Assembly: GCF_021295315.1 (NCBI RefSeq) | Contig: NZ_JAIMJA010000005.1 | Span: forward strand, 62,001 to 126,000 | DNA from: Motilimonas cestriensis | GTDB taxonomy: Bacteria > Pseudomonadota > Gammaproteobacteria > Enterobacterales > CBDFNC01 | Length of the DNA: 64,000 nt | Direction of reading: 5' to 3' | Part shown: positions 1-8,440 of the stretch, piece after piece | Numbering within the stretch: the first letter of the stretch is position 1 | Layout: each line of letters starts with the position of its first letter | The notes under the pieces: model-generated | Databases searched by the model: none | The model's input: only the letters and a program-made list of their open reading frames with translations | Told to the model about the DNA's origin: nothing | Position numbers and translations under genes: made by a program

Positions 1-314
1 TCTTGAAACAAGGGCGTGTAAATTCCCATGTTGTCATCTTCAATGTCATTTTGGTCCACGCCGACCGTTGACTCGTAATCTTCATTGACTATCTGATAGC
101 CATGGGCTTGCATCGACTTAATTTGGCGATCGCCCACCCACTTTTGCAATGAGGGAAACTTGCCCAACCAGCCGTAGGTGTTACTTTTCGTTGTGGATTT
201 GATCACCGAGGCAATCTTGGTGTATTGAGGTTCAACGCCCGTTAGGCCATTTTTAAAGTCAAATTTGAAGCCCGTAAACAGGGATGCAATTTGAGCATGG
301 GTAACAATCGCCAT
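1..314 (-). CDS. Mu gpT-like major head protein (N-terminal part, runs off left edge)
   Basis: This is the first 104 codons of a gene whose rest lies outside the window. The translation begins MAIVTHAQIASLFTGFKFDF and continues with a region rich in YGWLGKFP-type residues, typical of the Mu gpT family that builds the icosahedral head. The ATG shares one base with the stop codon of the upstream protease gene (TAATG), so translation is probably coupled. Position directly after the I/Z protease-scaffold gene is the Mu order. The identification rests on the N-terminus plus context. Confidence 0.85.
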   Translation of the reverse strand, partial: MAIVTHAQIASLFTGFKFDFKNGLTGVEPQYTKIASVIKSTTKSNTYGWLGKFPSLQKWVGDRQIKSMQAHGYQIVNEDYESTVGVDQNDIEDDNMGIYTPLFQ

Positions 315-877
315 TATTTTTCACCTTTGGTTTTTGCGAAATCGTCATAGCTGATGCCAAGCAAATCAGCCGCTATTTTGTCTTCTGCCGTGAGTGTGGC
401 TAAGCCAGTGTCGGTTGGCGCTGCAGGGGGTAAGCTTTGGCTTTGCTGCGCGCTCAGCGCCGCAATAGGTTGTAACAAGTCAAGCTGCGCAGTCAGCACC
501 GCCATGCCGTGTTGCTTGCCTAGCTGCAGGTAATAATCTTTTTGCGCGCCGGTGAGCTTGTTGGCCGCGAACGCTTTATCCACTGCCGCCGTTACTTGGT
601 CGGTTTGGCTTTGCGCAGACAGCGCCGCTAGTTGCTTAACAGTTTCGTCATAGGCAGCTTTAGGCACGTATTGGGTCAGGTCAACGGCCATTGTTTTACC
701 GATGCCTTTTTCTGTTTCAGCAGCTAACGCAGCAATAGCTTGCTCGGTTTGTTCAGCCTTAGTGGTTAACGCAGTCAGCGCGGTTAAAGCCGTGGTGCGC
801 TGCTCTGGCGTGATAGTGGCACCGTCTGCCACCTCAACGCCGAGCGGCGCCAGCAGTTGTTTTAGCCATTCATCCAT
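314..877 (-). CDS. Internal in-frame product: head scaffold (Mu gpZ-like)
   Basis: Inside the protease gene the minus strand reads AGGAGACTCCAGTAATG, a strong Shine-Dalgarno sequence nine bases before an in-frame ATG (Met-Asp-Glu-Trp). Starting there gives about 187 aa containing only the Ala/Gln-rich helical scaffold half. In Mu the scaffold Z is made in the same way from the 3' part of gene I. The site is seen; its use is inferred from Mu. Confidence 0.65.
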   Translation of the reverse strand: MDEWLKQLLAPLGVEVADGATITPEQRTTALTALTALTTKAEQTEQAIAALAAETEKGIGKTMAVDLTQYVPKAAYDETVKQLAALSAQSQTDQVTAAVDKAFAANKLTGAQKDYYLQLGKQHGMAVLTAQLDLLQPIAALSAQQSQSLPPAAPTDTGLATLTAEDKIAADLLGISYDDFAKTKGEK

Positions 878-1465
878 TACTGGAGTCTCCTGTTTTGTCG
901 GGGGTAAGGATTGGGGTAGCAGCGTCGCCGCCAGCTCAGCGAGTGGCGTCATGCCATCGAGGGCTGGGCGATTAGTCAGGGCGGCGCTGTGCAAAAATGT
1001 GGGGTGGCCAGTGGCCTTGTCGTAACCAAACACACACGACAAATAGCGGTATTCTTTGGCATGCAGGTACGCCAGCGCCTTGTCGCTCCAGCGCGGCTTA
1101 ATAAACAAGCCTTGGCCTTCACGCCAGTCAATTTCGTTAACGCTAAAGTAACCGGCAGCCGGATTGGGCTGGCCATTTTTAGGGCTGTTAAGGGTTTGGT
1201 GTTCGTAGTCAATCACCAAGTCACCCAACTGATGGGGCGTGGCCGCTAGCATTGCCTGAGTCACGTCAGCATCAATAAACCACTGCTTCGATGGCACATC
1301 AACGGGGCGACCATCTACCGCGCTAAAGTGACCAGCAGGCAGCAGCTGAACCCAGCCATCTGAGACGTTAAGATCAAGCTCAGCTGCTAACGCCGCAATA
1401 TTGCTATTGTGGGGTAAGGTCGCGCTGAGGGCCGCAAGGCCGTAATGAGTGTGTTTTGTTTTCAT
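314..1465 (-). CDS. Mu-like prophage I protein: head maturation protease with scaffold C-terminus
   Basis: A 383-aa protein of the Mu gpI family. The N-terminal half (about residues 20-190) carries the protease region with typical stretches such as VIDYEHQT and NPAAGYF; the C-terminal half is Ala/Gln/Thr-rich and helical, as expected for the head scaffold that is removed during maturation. The gene precedes the major head gene by a one-base overlap. An internal ATG with its own ribosome site gives the separate scaffold product annotated at 314-877. The protease cleaves the scaffold in Mu; here this is inferred from family and order. Confidence 0.88.
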   Translation of the reverse strand: MKTKHTHYGLAALSATLPHNSNIAALAAELDLNVSDGWVQLLPAGHFSAVDGRPVDVPSKQWFIDADVTQAMLAATPHQLGDLVIDYEHQTLNSPKNGQPNPAAGYFSVNEIDWREGQGLFIKPRWSDKALAYLHAKEYRYLSCVFGYDKATGHPTFLHSAALTNRPALDGMTPLAELAATLLPQSLPPTKQETPVMDEWLKQLLAPLGVEVADGATITPEQRTTALTALTALTTKAEQTEQAIAALAAETEKGIGKTMAVDLTQYVPKAAYDETVKQLAALSAQSQTDQVTAAVDKAFAANKLTGAQKDYYLQLGKQHGMAVLTAQLDLLQPIAALSAQQSQSLPPAAPTDTGLATLTAEDKIAADLLGISYDDFAKTKGEK

Positions 1466-1537
1466 GCCGCTAGATTAGCGGCATGGGGTGATGGGTGGGG
1501 TTTAGTAGGTTTTAGTGCTGATGAACATGGGGAATGA

Positions 1538-2314
1538 CTAGTTAAGGTTGAGTAACTTCTGCTTTTGAGCCATTAACTCATCATCCGTGATCAGCCCTTC
1601 TTTGTTAAGTTGAGCAAGCTTTCTGATCTCATCTGCCACTGAACCTGGTTTTTGTATTTGTTTTTGAGGCGTTACAACTGCCGGCGTTTCAGGGATGTCT
1701 TGCACTATATCTGATGGCGCTAACATTTCATCTTGCTCATCCGCTTTTCTGATTAAAACGGATACTAAGCTATGCCAGTGCCTAGCCTGCGACATTGCTT
1801 GTTGATATAACGCACTACCTTGATCAGATTCAATATTCAAAAAATTAATTTCAAAGATTGGCTCTGATGTGTCATTTTTAACAATTCTTAAATCAATGCG
1901 TTTCGTTTTCGCTTTAGATGTTTTTTTCCCTGTTACTCCACCGATGATAGCGCCAACCCCACCAAGCATCACACCACCGATTAATGCACCACCAAGCTGG
2001 CTTGAGCGAGATGTTTTAGTAATAGTGGCATTATCTTCAAATATCTCAGAGGACAACAAATCTTTATAACCGATAATTTTTCTTGAAACTTTTTCTCCTC
2101 GCATTTTGATTAAACAAATTTTTCGTCTTCGTTCATCAATTGCAATTCCGGTTAAACCATCACTCCCCAAGGCCTCTTGGGTAACTTTAAAGTCTCTAAC
2201 CATAGTAAACTGTCGTTTCATTTTTTTCTTGTTGTTAGAAACAGCGATCACTTGAACCACCCCAGCAAGTATTCCCGCTATTGCCACAAAAATTATTAGG
2301 TCGAAAAAGCCCAT
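1538..2314 (-). CDS. SHOCT-domain membrane protein, probable prophage cargo gene
   Basis: A 258-aa protein with one N-terminal membrane segment (about residues 4-25), a glycine-rich hydrophobic stretch near residues 105-130 (LGGALIGGVMLGGVGAIIGG) that may insert in or lie on a membrane, and a C-terminal SHOCT-type motif (about residues 226-256) with the typical pattern IRKLAQLNKEGLITDDEL. SHOCT is a short helical module often found at protein ends, with a role in oligomerisation suggested. It sits between G and I, where Mu has no equivalent, and is visibly more AT-rich than the head genes around it. The 236-bp gap upstream leaves room for its own promoter. The function is unknown. Confidence 0.6.
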   Translation of the reverse strand: MGFFDLIIFVAIAGILAGVVQVIAVSNNKKKMKRQFTMVRDFKVTQEALGSDGLTGIAIDERRRKICLIKMRGEKVSRKIIGYKDLLSSEIFEDNATITKTSRSSQLGGALIGGVMLGGVGAIIGGVTGKKTSKAKTKRIDLRIVKNDTSEPIFEINFLNIESDQGSALYQQAMSQARHWHSLVSVLIRKADEQDEMLAPSDIVQDIPETPAVVTPQKQIQKPGSVADEIRKLAQLNKEGLITDDELMAQKQKLLNLN

Positions 2315-2418
2315 CCCACATATCCGTTATGCTATTGAATTAAGCCGCTAGTTTATAATGATTCACACGTCAAAACATTGAACTAAATTTGATATCAAGA
2401 AAACACCACCCACAACCC

Positions 2419-2457
2419 TGTTTAATACCTGTTTAATTCGCGTCAGATTTGTTTAAC
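2419..2457. repeat. Three direct TGTTTAA repeats upstream of the SHOCT gene
   Basis: TGTTTAAT occurs at 2419 and 2430 (11-bp period) and TGTTTAAC at 2450 in the gap 2315-2550 between gpG and the SHOCT gene. A similar series, mostly inverted, occurs at 20349-20384 just after the repressor stop codon. Helical spacing suggests a protein-binding array, but the binder is unknown. Nothing else was recognised in the gap. Confidence 0.4.
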
Positions 2458-2550
2458 ACTTTTTAGCCTAGCGCTTACCTACCTTTAAGGAAAAAGCGCT
2501 TAAAATCGCTTACAGGCGTTTGCGGGGTATTTGCATGACAGGGGTGATTG

Positions 2551-2985
2551 TTAGCTTTCTATGTAGTGTGCCAGGATGTCTAACACGCTTTGGCTTTGCG
2601 CATCGTTTAGGCCCAGCCAAGGGCGCGGCGGTAGGTTTATTTCATCGCGGCCAAACTGATGGGCTGCGCCATATTCTAGGTTAGTACCAAAGCTGAGTTG
2701 CTGTTCGCCAATTTGATAGCTTAGGGTATCGGCCAAGGTGCCAGACTCGCGCAGAATGCGATCGGGCCGCTTGGCGTTGGCTAAGGTGGCCGGTTGCAAA
2801 GCGGCCCAAGTGTTGCCATCGGGATCGGTTTGGTCAATAAAGCGCTGGGCGTGCAGGTCTAACAAGTATTCGCCCACCTCGCTTAATGCGGGGGTTAAGT
2901 CTTCACTGCGCTGGTAAATTTGCTTGAGGGTTTGGGCGATTTGTTGCTGGCCCAGCAGGTCAATGGATAAAAAACTGCCCGCCAT
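2551..2985 (-). CDS. Phage virion morphogenesis protein (Mu gpG-like, tail completion)
   Basis: A 144-aa protein of the phage virion morphogenesis (gpG / tail completion) family. It shows the family features: an N-terminal helical part, an FIDQTDPDGNTWAAL segment (around residue 50-65), a region near residue 80 resembling RESGTLADTLSY and a YGAAHQFGR stretch followed by PPRPWLGL. It is thought to join head and tail. The ATG overlaps the stop of the 80-aa gene upstream by one base (TAATG), so it is translated as part of the MuF-small gene-G block. Confidence 0.87.
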   Translation of the reverse strand: MAGSFLSIDLLGQQQIAQTLKQIYQRSEDLTPALSEVGEYLLDLHAQRFIDQTDPDGNTWAALQPATLANAKRPDRILRESGTLADTLSYQIGEQQLSFGTNLEYGAAHQFGRDEINLPPRPWLGLNDAQSQSVLDILAHYIES

Positions 2986-3227
2986 TATGCTTTGTCCTTA
3001 GCGGCGAGTTCCGCTTCCCATTGCGCGATTTCTTCAGCCGTTGGCTTTGGGCTCCATAACGCTATTTGCTCTGGAGTGGCGGCGGCCATTAACGCTTCAA
3101 AATACATATTAACAAAGGTTTTTTCTAACCCTGTGGCTTGAGCCGCTATTGCACTAAGTTGCTCTGGCGCATCATCTGGCAACGGATCTTGGGCGATTAA
3201 ATTGCCTGCTTGCTCTACAAATTTCAT
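2985..3227 (-). CDS. Small acidic protein of unknown function, coupled to MuF
   Basis: This 80-aa protein is acidic and Ala/Glu/Pro-rich, with no membrane segment or known motif. Its ATG overlaps the MuF stop codon by four bases (ATGA) and its stop overlaps the gpG start by one base, so all three are likely co-translated. A small gene directly after a MuF with a toxin-like C-terminus could encode an immunity or chaperone partner, but it could equally be an ordinary head-assembly accessory protein. I recognise no family. Confidence 0.75.
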   Translation of the reverse strand: MKFVEQAGNLIAQDPLPDDAPEQLSAIAAQATGLEKTFVNMYFEALMAAATPEQIALWSPKPTAEEIAQWEAELAAKDKA

Positions 3228-4675
3228 TTTCTATCCTGTAGGTTTGCCCACTGCTTATCAAACCAGTCTACTACATCAGGCCAATGTTTTTGCAATTCTT
3301 CGCGGCCTAATAGCCAAGCGCTAAAGTGCTCAGCGAACCATTCGCGCTCTGATTCTTGCTGCCAGCCGTAGTAGGTTAAGTACTTATCTGTCGGCGGTGA
3401 TGGCTGCCCTAACTTGTAATGTACCTGATGACCCATTTCATGAAGCCAAGAAAGTAAGCAACCGTGACTGCCAAGTATATCGCCTCCTGCTTCGGCAATG
3501 GCAAACCATCGCTGCGATCCATTCGGCCATAGGTGTTTACCATTTCCAGCTGCGCCTTCTTTGATGATTGTTTTTACATCTTTAATGATAGCGTCAACAT
3601 TCACTTTACCAAGGTTATGCTGTTGCTGTGCACGAATAACAACATGCTGCCAGTCTACGGAAGTAAACCCCAGCGGGTCTTTCAGTTTTGGTGCGTAATA
3701 CATATTCCTTGCTTGATCAGCAGTCAGCCCTAAATACTCGGCCACCTCATCAGCGATGGCCCAAGCCGCGTCACCTTTGCCCATTTCGGTTGATTTGATA
3801 AACAGGGTTTTAAGATCACGCTCTTTAATAAATGCTAGCAGCTTGGCCAACTCGGGCGCGGCGTCGGTGGCAATTAGCGCTTCAAGGGCTTTATTCAAGC
3901 TGTCTATGTTCACATTTTTCACAGTGCTAAACGCCGTGGGCACTAGACGCTCTGGCGGTGTAAAGGGTTTTGCTGCTTGCTCGCGGTGCTTGGTTTGTTG
4001 CTTGGCTTGCTGCGCTTTGGTGGGCGCGTAGTCAAAGCCGGGGTCGATACCTTGGGGAACGCGGTGCACTTCGCCTGTTACTGGGTCAATATACTCACGA
4101 TAGATAGGCTCAGGGGTCTTGTTTAAGTCTTCGTCTTTAATCCGGCGCAAGCCGCGCACTTTGCATTTGCAGCCCCAACCGTTTTGCGGGAAATGCGTAT
4201 GCCAAAAGGGATCGTCTTTGTTTAACGTCAGGCCATGCCATTTTAAATGCCACTTGCGCGGGGTAATGCTGTCGCCGTGTTGGTATTGCCACACCTCAAA
4301 TTGCTGCAGCTGTTGCCAGCGCCCCGCGTTGTAGCTTTGGCGCATGTTGGTGTCGTAAATGATCCGCGCGCGCCAATCGGCGCTGCCGGTGTGCTCCCAG
4401 CCGTGTTTTTTGACGATGGCGTTAAACTCGCGTTTAAACCAACCAATGCTTTTGCCCTCGGCGATGGCGGTGTCTACCGCTTTACGAAAGTCATTCAGCA
4501 GGTTGTCGCCCATGGCACCCGCCACCATAAAGCCGCTGTTGTGGGCATCGCGCCACACGTCGGCCCAGCGCTCACTGGGCAGGTTTAACTTGGCTTTAAA
4601 CTGCTTAATTGCCTCTTCAAAGGGCAATGAGCCATAGCGGGCTTGCCCTTGCATATTCTGCTGCGACTTGGCCAT
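3224..4675 (-). CDS. Mu gpF-like head morphogenesis protein fused to a zincin-like metallopeptidase domain
   Basis: A 483-aa protein. Residues about 1-200 are the MuF (SPP1 gp7 / minor head protein) domain, with the conserved WRARIIYDTNMRQSYNAGRW segment near residues 101-120 and the CKC pair at about 169-171. A charged Gln/Lys-rich linker (about 215-240) follows. Residues about 245-483 are a separate domain carrying HEMGH at 412-416, a classical HExxH zinc-binding motif, and EWFAEHFS at about 445-452, which could supply the third zinc ligand. MuF proteins with toxin-like C-termini are a known phage family; proteins packaged in the head can enter the target cell with DNA. Proteolytic activity and target are inferred. 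The C-terminal coding part looks more AT-rich than the MuF part. Confidence 0.85.
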   Translation of the reverse strand: MAKSQQNMQGQARYGSLPFEEAIKQFKAKLNLPSERWADVWRDAHNSGFMVAGAMGDNLLNDFRKAVDTAIAEGKSIGWFKREFNAIVKKHGWEHTGSADWRARIIYDTNMRQSYNAGRWQQLQQFEVWQYQHGDSITPRKWHLKWHGLTLNKDDPFWHTHFPQNGWGCKCKVRGLRRIKDEDLNKTPEPIYREYIDPVTGEVHRVPQGIDPGFDYAPTKAQQAKQQTKHREQAAKPFTPPERLVPTAFSTVKNVNIDSLNKALEALIATDAAPELAKLLAFIKERDLKTLFIKSTEMGKGDAAWAIADEVAEYLGLTADQARNMYYAPKLKDPLGFTSVDWQHVVIRAQQQHNLGKVNVDAIIKDVKTIIKEGAAGNGKHLWPNGSQRWFAIAEAGGDILGSHGCLLSWLHEMGHQVHYKLGQPSPPTDKYLTYYGWQQESEREWFAEHFSAWLLGREELQKHWPDVVDWFDKQWANLQDRK

Positions 4676-6249
4676 TAGCGGCCTTGCTCTACGTCAATGC
4701 GACCAGCTAGCTCAACGGCGGCAAAGGCTTGGCCCATGATGGCGCTGGCGTCATCGACGTTAACCGCGTGGCTGGCTAACAGCTCGGCCAGTTCGTCTAG
4801 GCTGTTGGCTTGCTCGACTAAGGCGCGAATGCCGTCGGTCATGCTGCCTAATGCGTCGCCCATTTGCTGGCGCAGCTGGGCGCTAAATTGGTCAGCGTGA
4901 TCAGGGCCGTCATCTGGAGCTGGCGTAATTTTGTGAATGGCGCTAAGGGCCACTAAGGGCGTGAGATTATCTTTGCTTTCATTGCTTGGGCTTACCCCTA
5001 GTACCGCTTGGCCTTTTTGCGCCACAGGGATCTTTAGTTTGTCATGCGCCCATTCTTGGGGAATTTGCATACCCAAGCTGACTAAGCCCGGCAGGCTCTC
5101 TGATAACAGTTTAATGTCTTCGGGCTCGGTCACGTCAAACTCAAGACGCGGAATACGGTGAGCGCTGCGATAGCTGCGGCCATTAAGCACATACAAGGGA
5201 TAAACCAGATCGCGAGTGAGCGTGGCAGCAATTTGTTTTAGATCGCTGTCGCGCAGCTCTTGGCGCACTTCGTTATGCACTTGGCCTAGCGCGTTGGTTG
5301 AGCTTTTGCCATCGGCTTGGCTCGTTAAGGTGCCACCGACAATGGCTTTTGATTGGCTACGCTCGCACCAAGCGATCATGGCTTCAAATGGCTCAGCGCC
5401 GCCTTTGGCCGCTTCGTGAAAGTCCAGCTCCATGCCACGGGGAATAATGCCACCGGCGTTATGGCCAATGCTCATCACGGCGCGCAGTAAGGTGGATTTT
5501 TCATTTTCACTGGCACCACTTGGGTATTTACCCAGGCGCAGCGGCAGGCCGTAGATTTCTAAAAACTCGCCTAAGTCGCGTACCGATAGGTTTTTAAACA
5601 GGAATGGCCAAGCCACTTGGCGCACTAATGCGGCGCGGCCAAGGTAGCCCGATTTGGCTTTATGCTCGTGCTTGATCCAACCGAACGGTTGCAACGCTGC
5701 GCCTAAGTGGCTGTTATCGCGCAAGCGCAGTTCGTCACGCTGCAGTGGATTCAGTTGAAACCAGGTTTGTGGGCGAAAGTCTAACCCTTGCACCACATGC
5801 AAGCCGTCAAACTGTGCCCACTTAATTTCTAAGCAAGAAAACGCCTTAAAGATGCCGTCAGCCATTTCCAATATGGCTTCATCCATGATTGTGCTGTCTT
5901 CCAGCATTTGCTGGATCAACTCGGCGTCAGCCTTTTCTTGGGCACTGGCGTTGCGCGGCGGCGTGATGTTCCATTCAATGCCCAACAAAGCTTTGCGGCG
6001 CTTATCTACCTCACAATAAACATGGGCATCTTTTTCCAATATGTCTTCGGCCAACTCCATTTGGCTGACTAAACTACCCGTTTCTGCTTCGCGCATGATG
6101 TTGGCCAAGCGGCTCGGTGTTAACCCTGATGTGGGGTGCTCGTCATAATGGTGCTGCAAATGCGCTAAGCGCGCATCGTCATGGGTTTGTTGCTGTTTTA
6201 ACTCGCGCTCTGAGCGCAGCGGGTTGCCGTAGATATCAACGATAGACAT
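4675..6249 (-). CDS. Portal protein, Mu gp29-like (DUF935)
   Basis: A 524-aa protein of the DUF935 / Mu gp29 portal family. Portals form the ring at one head vertex through which DNA enters and leaves. Family features include the N-terminal region MSIVDIYGNPLR, the RLANIMREAETG stretch (around residue 45-55), the WNITPPRNAS region (about 92-101) and the long helical C-terminus. It lies between the terminase and MuF and ends one base into the MuF start. Length is normal for the family. Confidence 0.92.
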   Translation of the reverse strand: MSIVDIYGNPLRSERELKQQQTHDDARLAHLQHHYDEHPTSGLTPSRLANIMREAETGSLVSQMELAEDILEKDAHVYCEVDKRRKALLGIEWNITPPRNASAQEKADAELIQQMLEDSTIMDEAILEMADGIFKAFSCLEIKWAQFDGLHVVQGLDFRPQTWFQLNPLQRDELRLRDNSHLGAALQPFGWIKHEHKAKSGYLGRAALVRQVAWPFLFKNLSVRDLGEFLEIYGLPLRLGKYPSGASENEKSTLLRAVMSIGHNAGGIIPRGMELDFHEAAKGGAEPFEAMIAWCERSQSKAIVGGTLTSQADGKSSTNALGQVHNEVRQELRDSDLKQIAATLTRDLVYPLYVLNGRSYRSAHRIPRLEFDVTEPEDIKLLSESLPGLVSLGMQIPQEWAHDKLKIPVAQKGQAVLGVSPSNESKDNLTPLVALSAIHKITPAPDDGPDHADQFSAQLRQQMGDALGSMTDGIRALVEQANSLDELAELLASHAVNVDDASAIMGQAFAAVELAGRIDVEQGR

Positions 6250-6262
6250 TATTTATTCCTCA

Positions 6263-7843
6263 TTACCAGCAGCGACTTGCAAAGCCGTTGCTGTCTTCAT
6301 CTTCATGGGCGTCGCCGTCAAAGCGGCTGGTTGCTGGCAACGGGGTAAACTCGATAGCACTGCCTTCCATCCAACTGGCGCGAATGGCCATGGCAAGGCC
6401 CACAGCGGCGTCACCGTGGCGCTGTTTGCCGTCTTGGCCTTTGCTTTTGCCTTTATCGATCTTGGGCACACCGCCGACCACTTGGATGTGGCGCAAGTCG
6501 TCGAGTATGTCTTGGTGCTTGGGAATGCTCAGGGTGCCGTCTTCAAATTCGGCTTTAAGCTTGGGCATCCACTCGCGATACCAAGGATCGTTAAGCATGA
6601 TGCAATCGACCATTTCGGTGCCGTAATGCAGCGCCGCGCTTTCGGCTAAGTAGCCGCCATTACCGGTGGCATCAAAGGCCATGCCTTGCAGGCGTGGTAA
6701 TCCGGCTAACAAATAGAACAAGATTTGCTTTTGTTGGTCGTAAGTGAGGTTGCGCAGCTCAATTAAAAACGGTGTGCGCTTGGTTAAATCGCGTTTAATT
6801 TCCAGTGGCACAAAAATGGTTAAATCGCCCTTGCGGGCAAAGTCTTCACCAAAGGCGTGGTTTAAATTGGGATCGAGTTGGGCCAGTTCTGGGGCCAGTG
6901 TTTGCTCGCACCAATCGTTTATTTCAAGCTCGCGCCTTGGCTTGCTCCAATTCATAAAGTCGTCACAGGCTTCGTAACGCAAAATGGGAATGCCTGCGGT
7001 CATGGCACGCTCAATGTAGCTGCGCTGCAAATACGCGCCGCCGCCGTGTTTGGGCACACAGTAGTATTCTTCTAGGGCGTCGTCTTTGGTGTGGGTGGCG
7101 TTAAGTAGCCCTGCTATCCAAGCATCTTGGGCTTGCTGGCTCCACTCGATGCCACGAATTTGGCAAATGCGCTGATACAAGCCATCAGCGCAGGCATCGT
7201 CTAGGGTGATGGTGTGCACGCTGTAGGCTTTTTTGCCGGCGCGGCTGTCTTGAATAAGCTGATTAAATTGGTTGTCTACACCGTTATGGGTGCTGATCAA
7301 GCGCACCTTAGCGCCCCACATGGTCAGTGCCAGTGCGGCTTTTAACACCTCGGCCAAGCGCTCATGAAAGGCGGCTTCATCAATGGTGACGTTACCTTGC
7401 ATGCCGCGCAGGTTGCTGGGATTTGAGCTAAGGGCTTGTACTTTAAAGCCCGACTCGAAATACACCACAAAGGTGAGGATGTCTTTGTCTTCATCATTTA
7501 AGACTTCTTCACAAATATCACCCGCAGCCTTATCGAACACCTTGGCCCACATGGCCACGGCGTCGATAAACTCGCGCGCCATTTCTTTATTGGAGCCAAC
7601 ATAAAAATGATGGGTGCCGCCATGGCTTTTGGCGGTGGCAGCGGTTAAACAGGCGTCTGCCGCTTCGGCCCAAGTGATACCGGTACGGCGCGACTTTTCG
7701 GCAATTTTTAACGGTGATTCGTCGGCTATCCAGCGCTTTTGATAACCAAGTAGCACCTCTGCAGGATCAAAGGCGCTGATTTGGGCTTGGGTTTGTTCGG
7801 CCAGCACTTGCGCGAGCGTGGCGTTATCGACCAGCGCAACCAT
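6263..7843 (-). CDS. Terminase large subunit, Mu gp28-like
   Basis: A 526-aa protein of the Mu gp28 large terminase family, the ATP-driven motor that packages DNA into the head. The N-terminal ATPase part contains EKSRRTGITWAEA (about residues 47-59), an adapted Walker A region, and MQGNVTIDEAAFHERL (about 149-164), which looks like Walker B followed by the catalytic acidic pair. The C-terminal part has a nuclease-type acidic cluster near MAFDATGNGG. Its ATG overlaps the gp27 stop by one base; 13 bases separate it from the portal gene. Confidence 0.92.
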   Translation of the reverse strand: MVALVDNATLAQVLAEQTQAQISAFDPAEVLLGYQKRWIADESPLKIAEKSRRTGITWAEAADACLTAATAKSHGGTHHFYVGSNKEMAREFIDAVAMWAKVFDKAAGDICEEVLNDEDKDILTFVVYFESGFKVQALSSNPSNLRGMQGNVTIDEAAFHERLAEVLKAALALTMWGAKVRLISTHNGVDNQFNQLIQDSRAGKKAYSVHTITLDDACADGLYQRICQIRGIEWSQQAQDAWIAGLLNATHTKDDALEEYYCVPKHGGGAYLQRSYIERAMTAGIPILRYEACDDFMNWSKPRRELEINDWCEQTLAPELAQLDPNLNHAFGEDFARKGDLTIFVPLEIKRDLTKRTPFLIELRNLTYDQQKQILFYLLAGLPRLQGMAFDATGNGGYLAESAALHYGTEMVDCIMLNDPWYREWMPKLKAEFEDGTLSIPKHQDILDDLRHIQVVGGVPKIDKGKSKGQDGKQRHGDAAVGLAMAIRASWMEGSAIEFTPLPATSRFDGDAHEDEDSNGFASRCW

Positions 7844-8430
7844 TAGGCAATCCCCAAAATTTCATTTTTCAGCAGTTGCACCGCTTCTTTGGTTAAGCCT
7901 TGGGATTTACCCACCACTTCGGCGGCATTGGCGGCTTCTTCGGCAAAGGCTTTGCGGATCTCTTTTTCACGCTTGTGGGATAACGTGGCGGTTTGCTCTA
8001 GGCGCTGCGCCGCTAACATGGCGTCTTTGATCATGCCAATATCGACCGCTTCATCGGCTGAATCGGCTTGGTTCATCATGGCTTTAAACAGTTGGGTGCG
8101 GCCAATTTCCAAGATCAGTTTGGTGACATCACCGGTGGGTTTTTCGCCTAATTGCGCCACCCATACTTCACTGACTTCGCGCATTTCGCGCAGGTCTTTG
8201 CCCACGGCTTCCATTTTGCTGGCGTAGCGATTTAGGCCGCTTTTTGACAGCTCGGCTTCTTCTGGCAGACCAGCAACACGGATCAAGTCGTTGATTTCTT
8301 CCAGCAACTCTTTTTGCGTGATAGAGCCATCACGCAGGCCCATATCTAGCTTTTTCCGGATCGCTTCGGGCAGCAGATCGATTTTGCTGCGCTTGCCTCT
8401 GGTCGGTTTATCAGTAGGTTTATCTGCCAT
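7843..8430 (-). CDS. Mu gp27-like protein (DUF3486), probable small terminase partner
   Basis: A 195-aa, charged, helical protein of the DUF3486 / Mu gp27 family, found next to the large terminase and thought to be the DNA-recognition subunit. Residues 10-60 (RSKIDLLPEAIRKKLD, then a helix-turn-helix-like stretch with ITQKELLEEIN) look DNA-binding. The start was placed at the ATG at 8430 because the minus strand reads AAGGGGGCGCAGATG there; a longer reading from 8484 has no such site. Confidence 0.85.
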   Translation of the reverse strand: MADKPTDKPTRGKRSKIDLLPEAIRKKLDMGLRDGSITQKELLEEINDLIRVAGLPEEAELSKSGLNRYASKMEAVGKDLREMREVSEVWVAQLGEKPTGDVTKLILEIGRTQLFKAMMNQADSADEAVDIGMIKDAMLAAQRLEQTATLSHKREKEIRKAFAEEAANAAEVVGKSQGLTKEAVQLLKNEILGIA

Positions 8431-8440
8431 CTGCGCCCCC

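Noticed and set aside
702..1249. Plus-strand frames inside the phage protease gene
   Set aside because: They lie opposite a clear family member and have low-complexity Ala/Ser translations, typical of shadow frames in GC-rich DNA.
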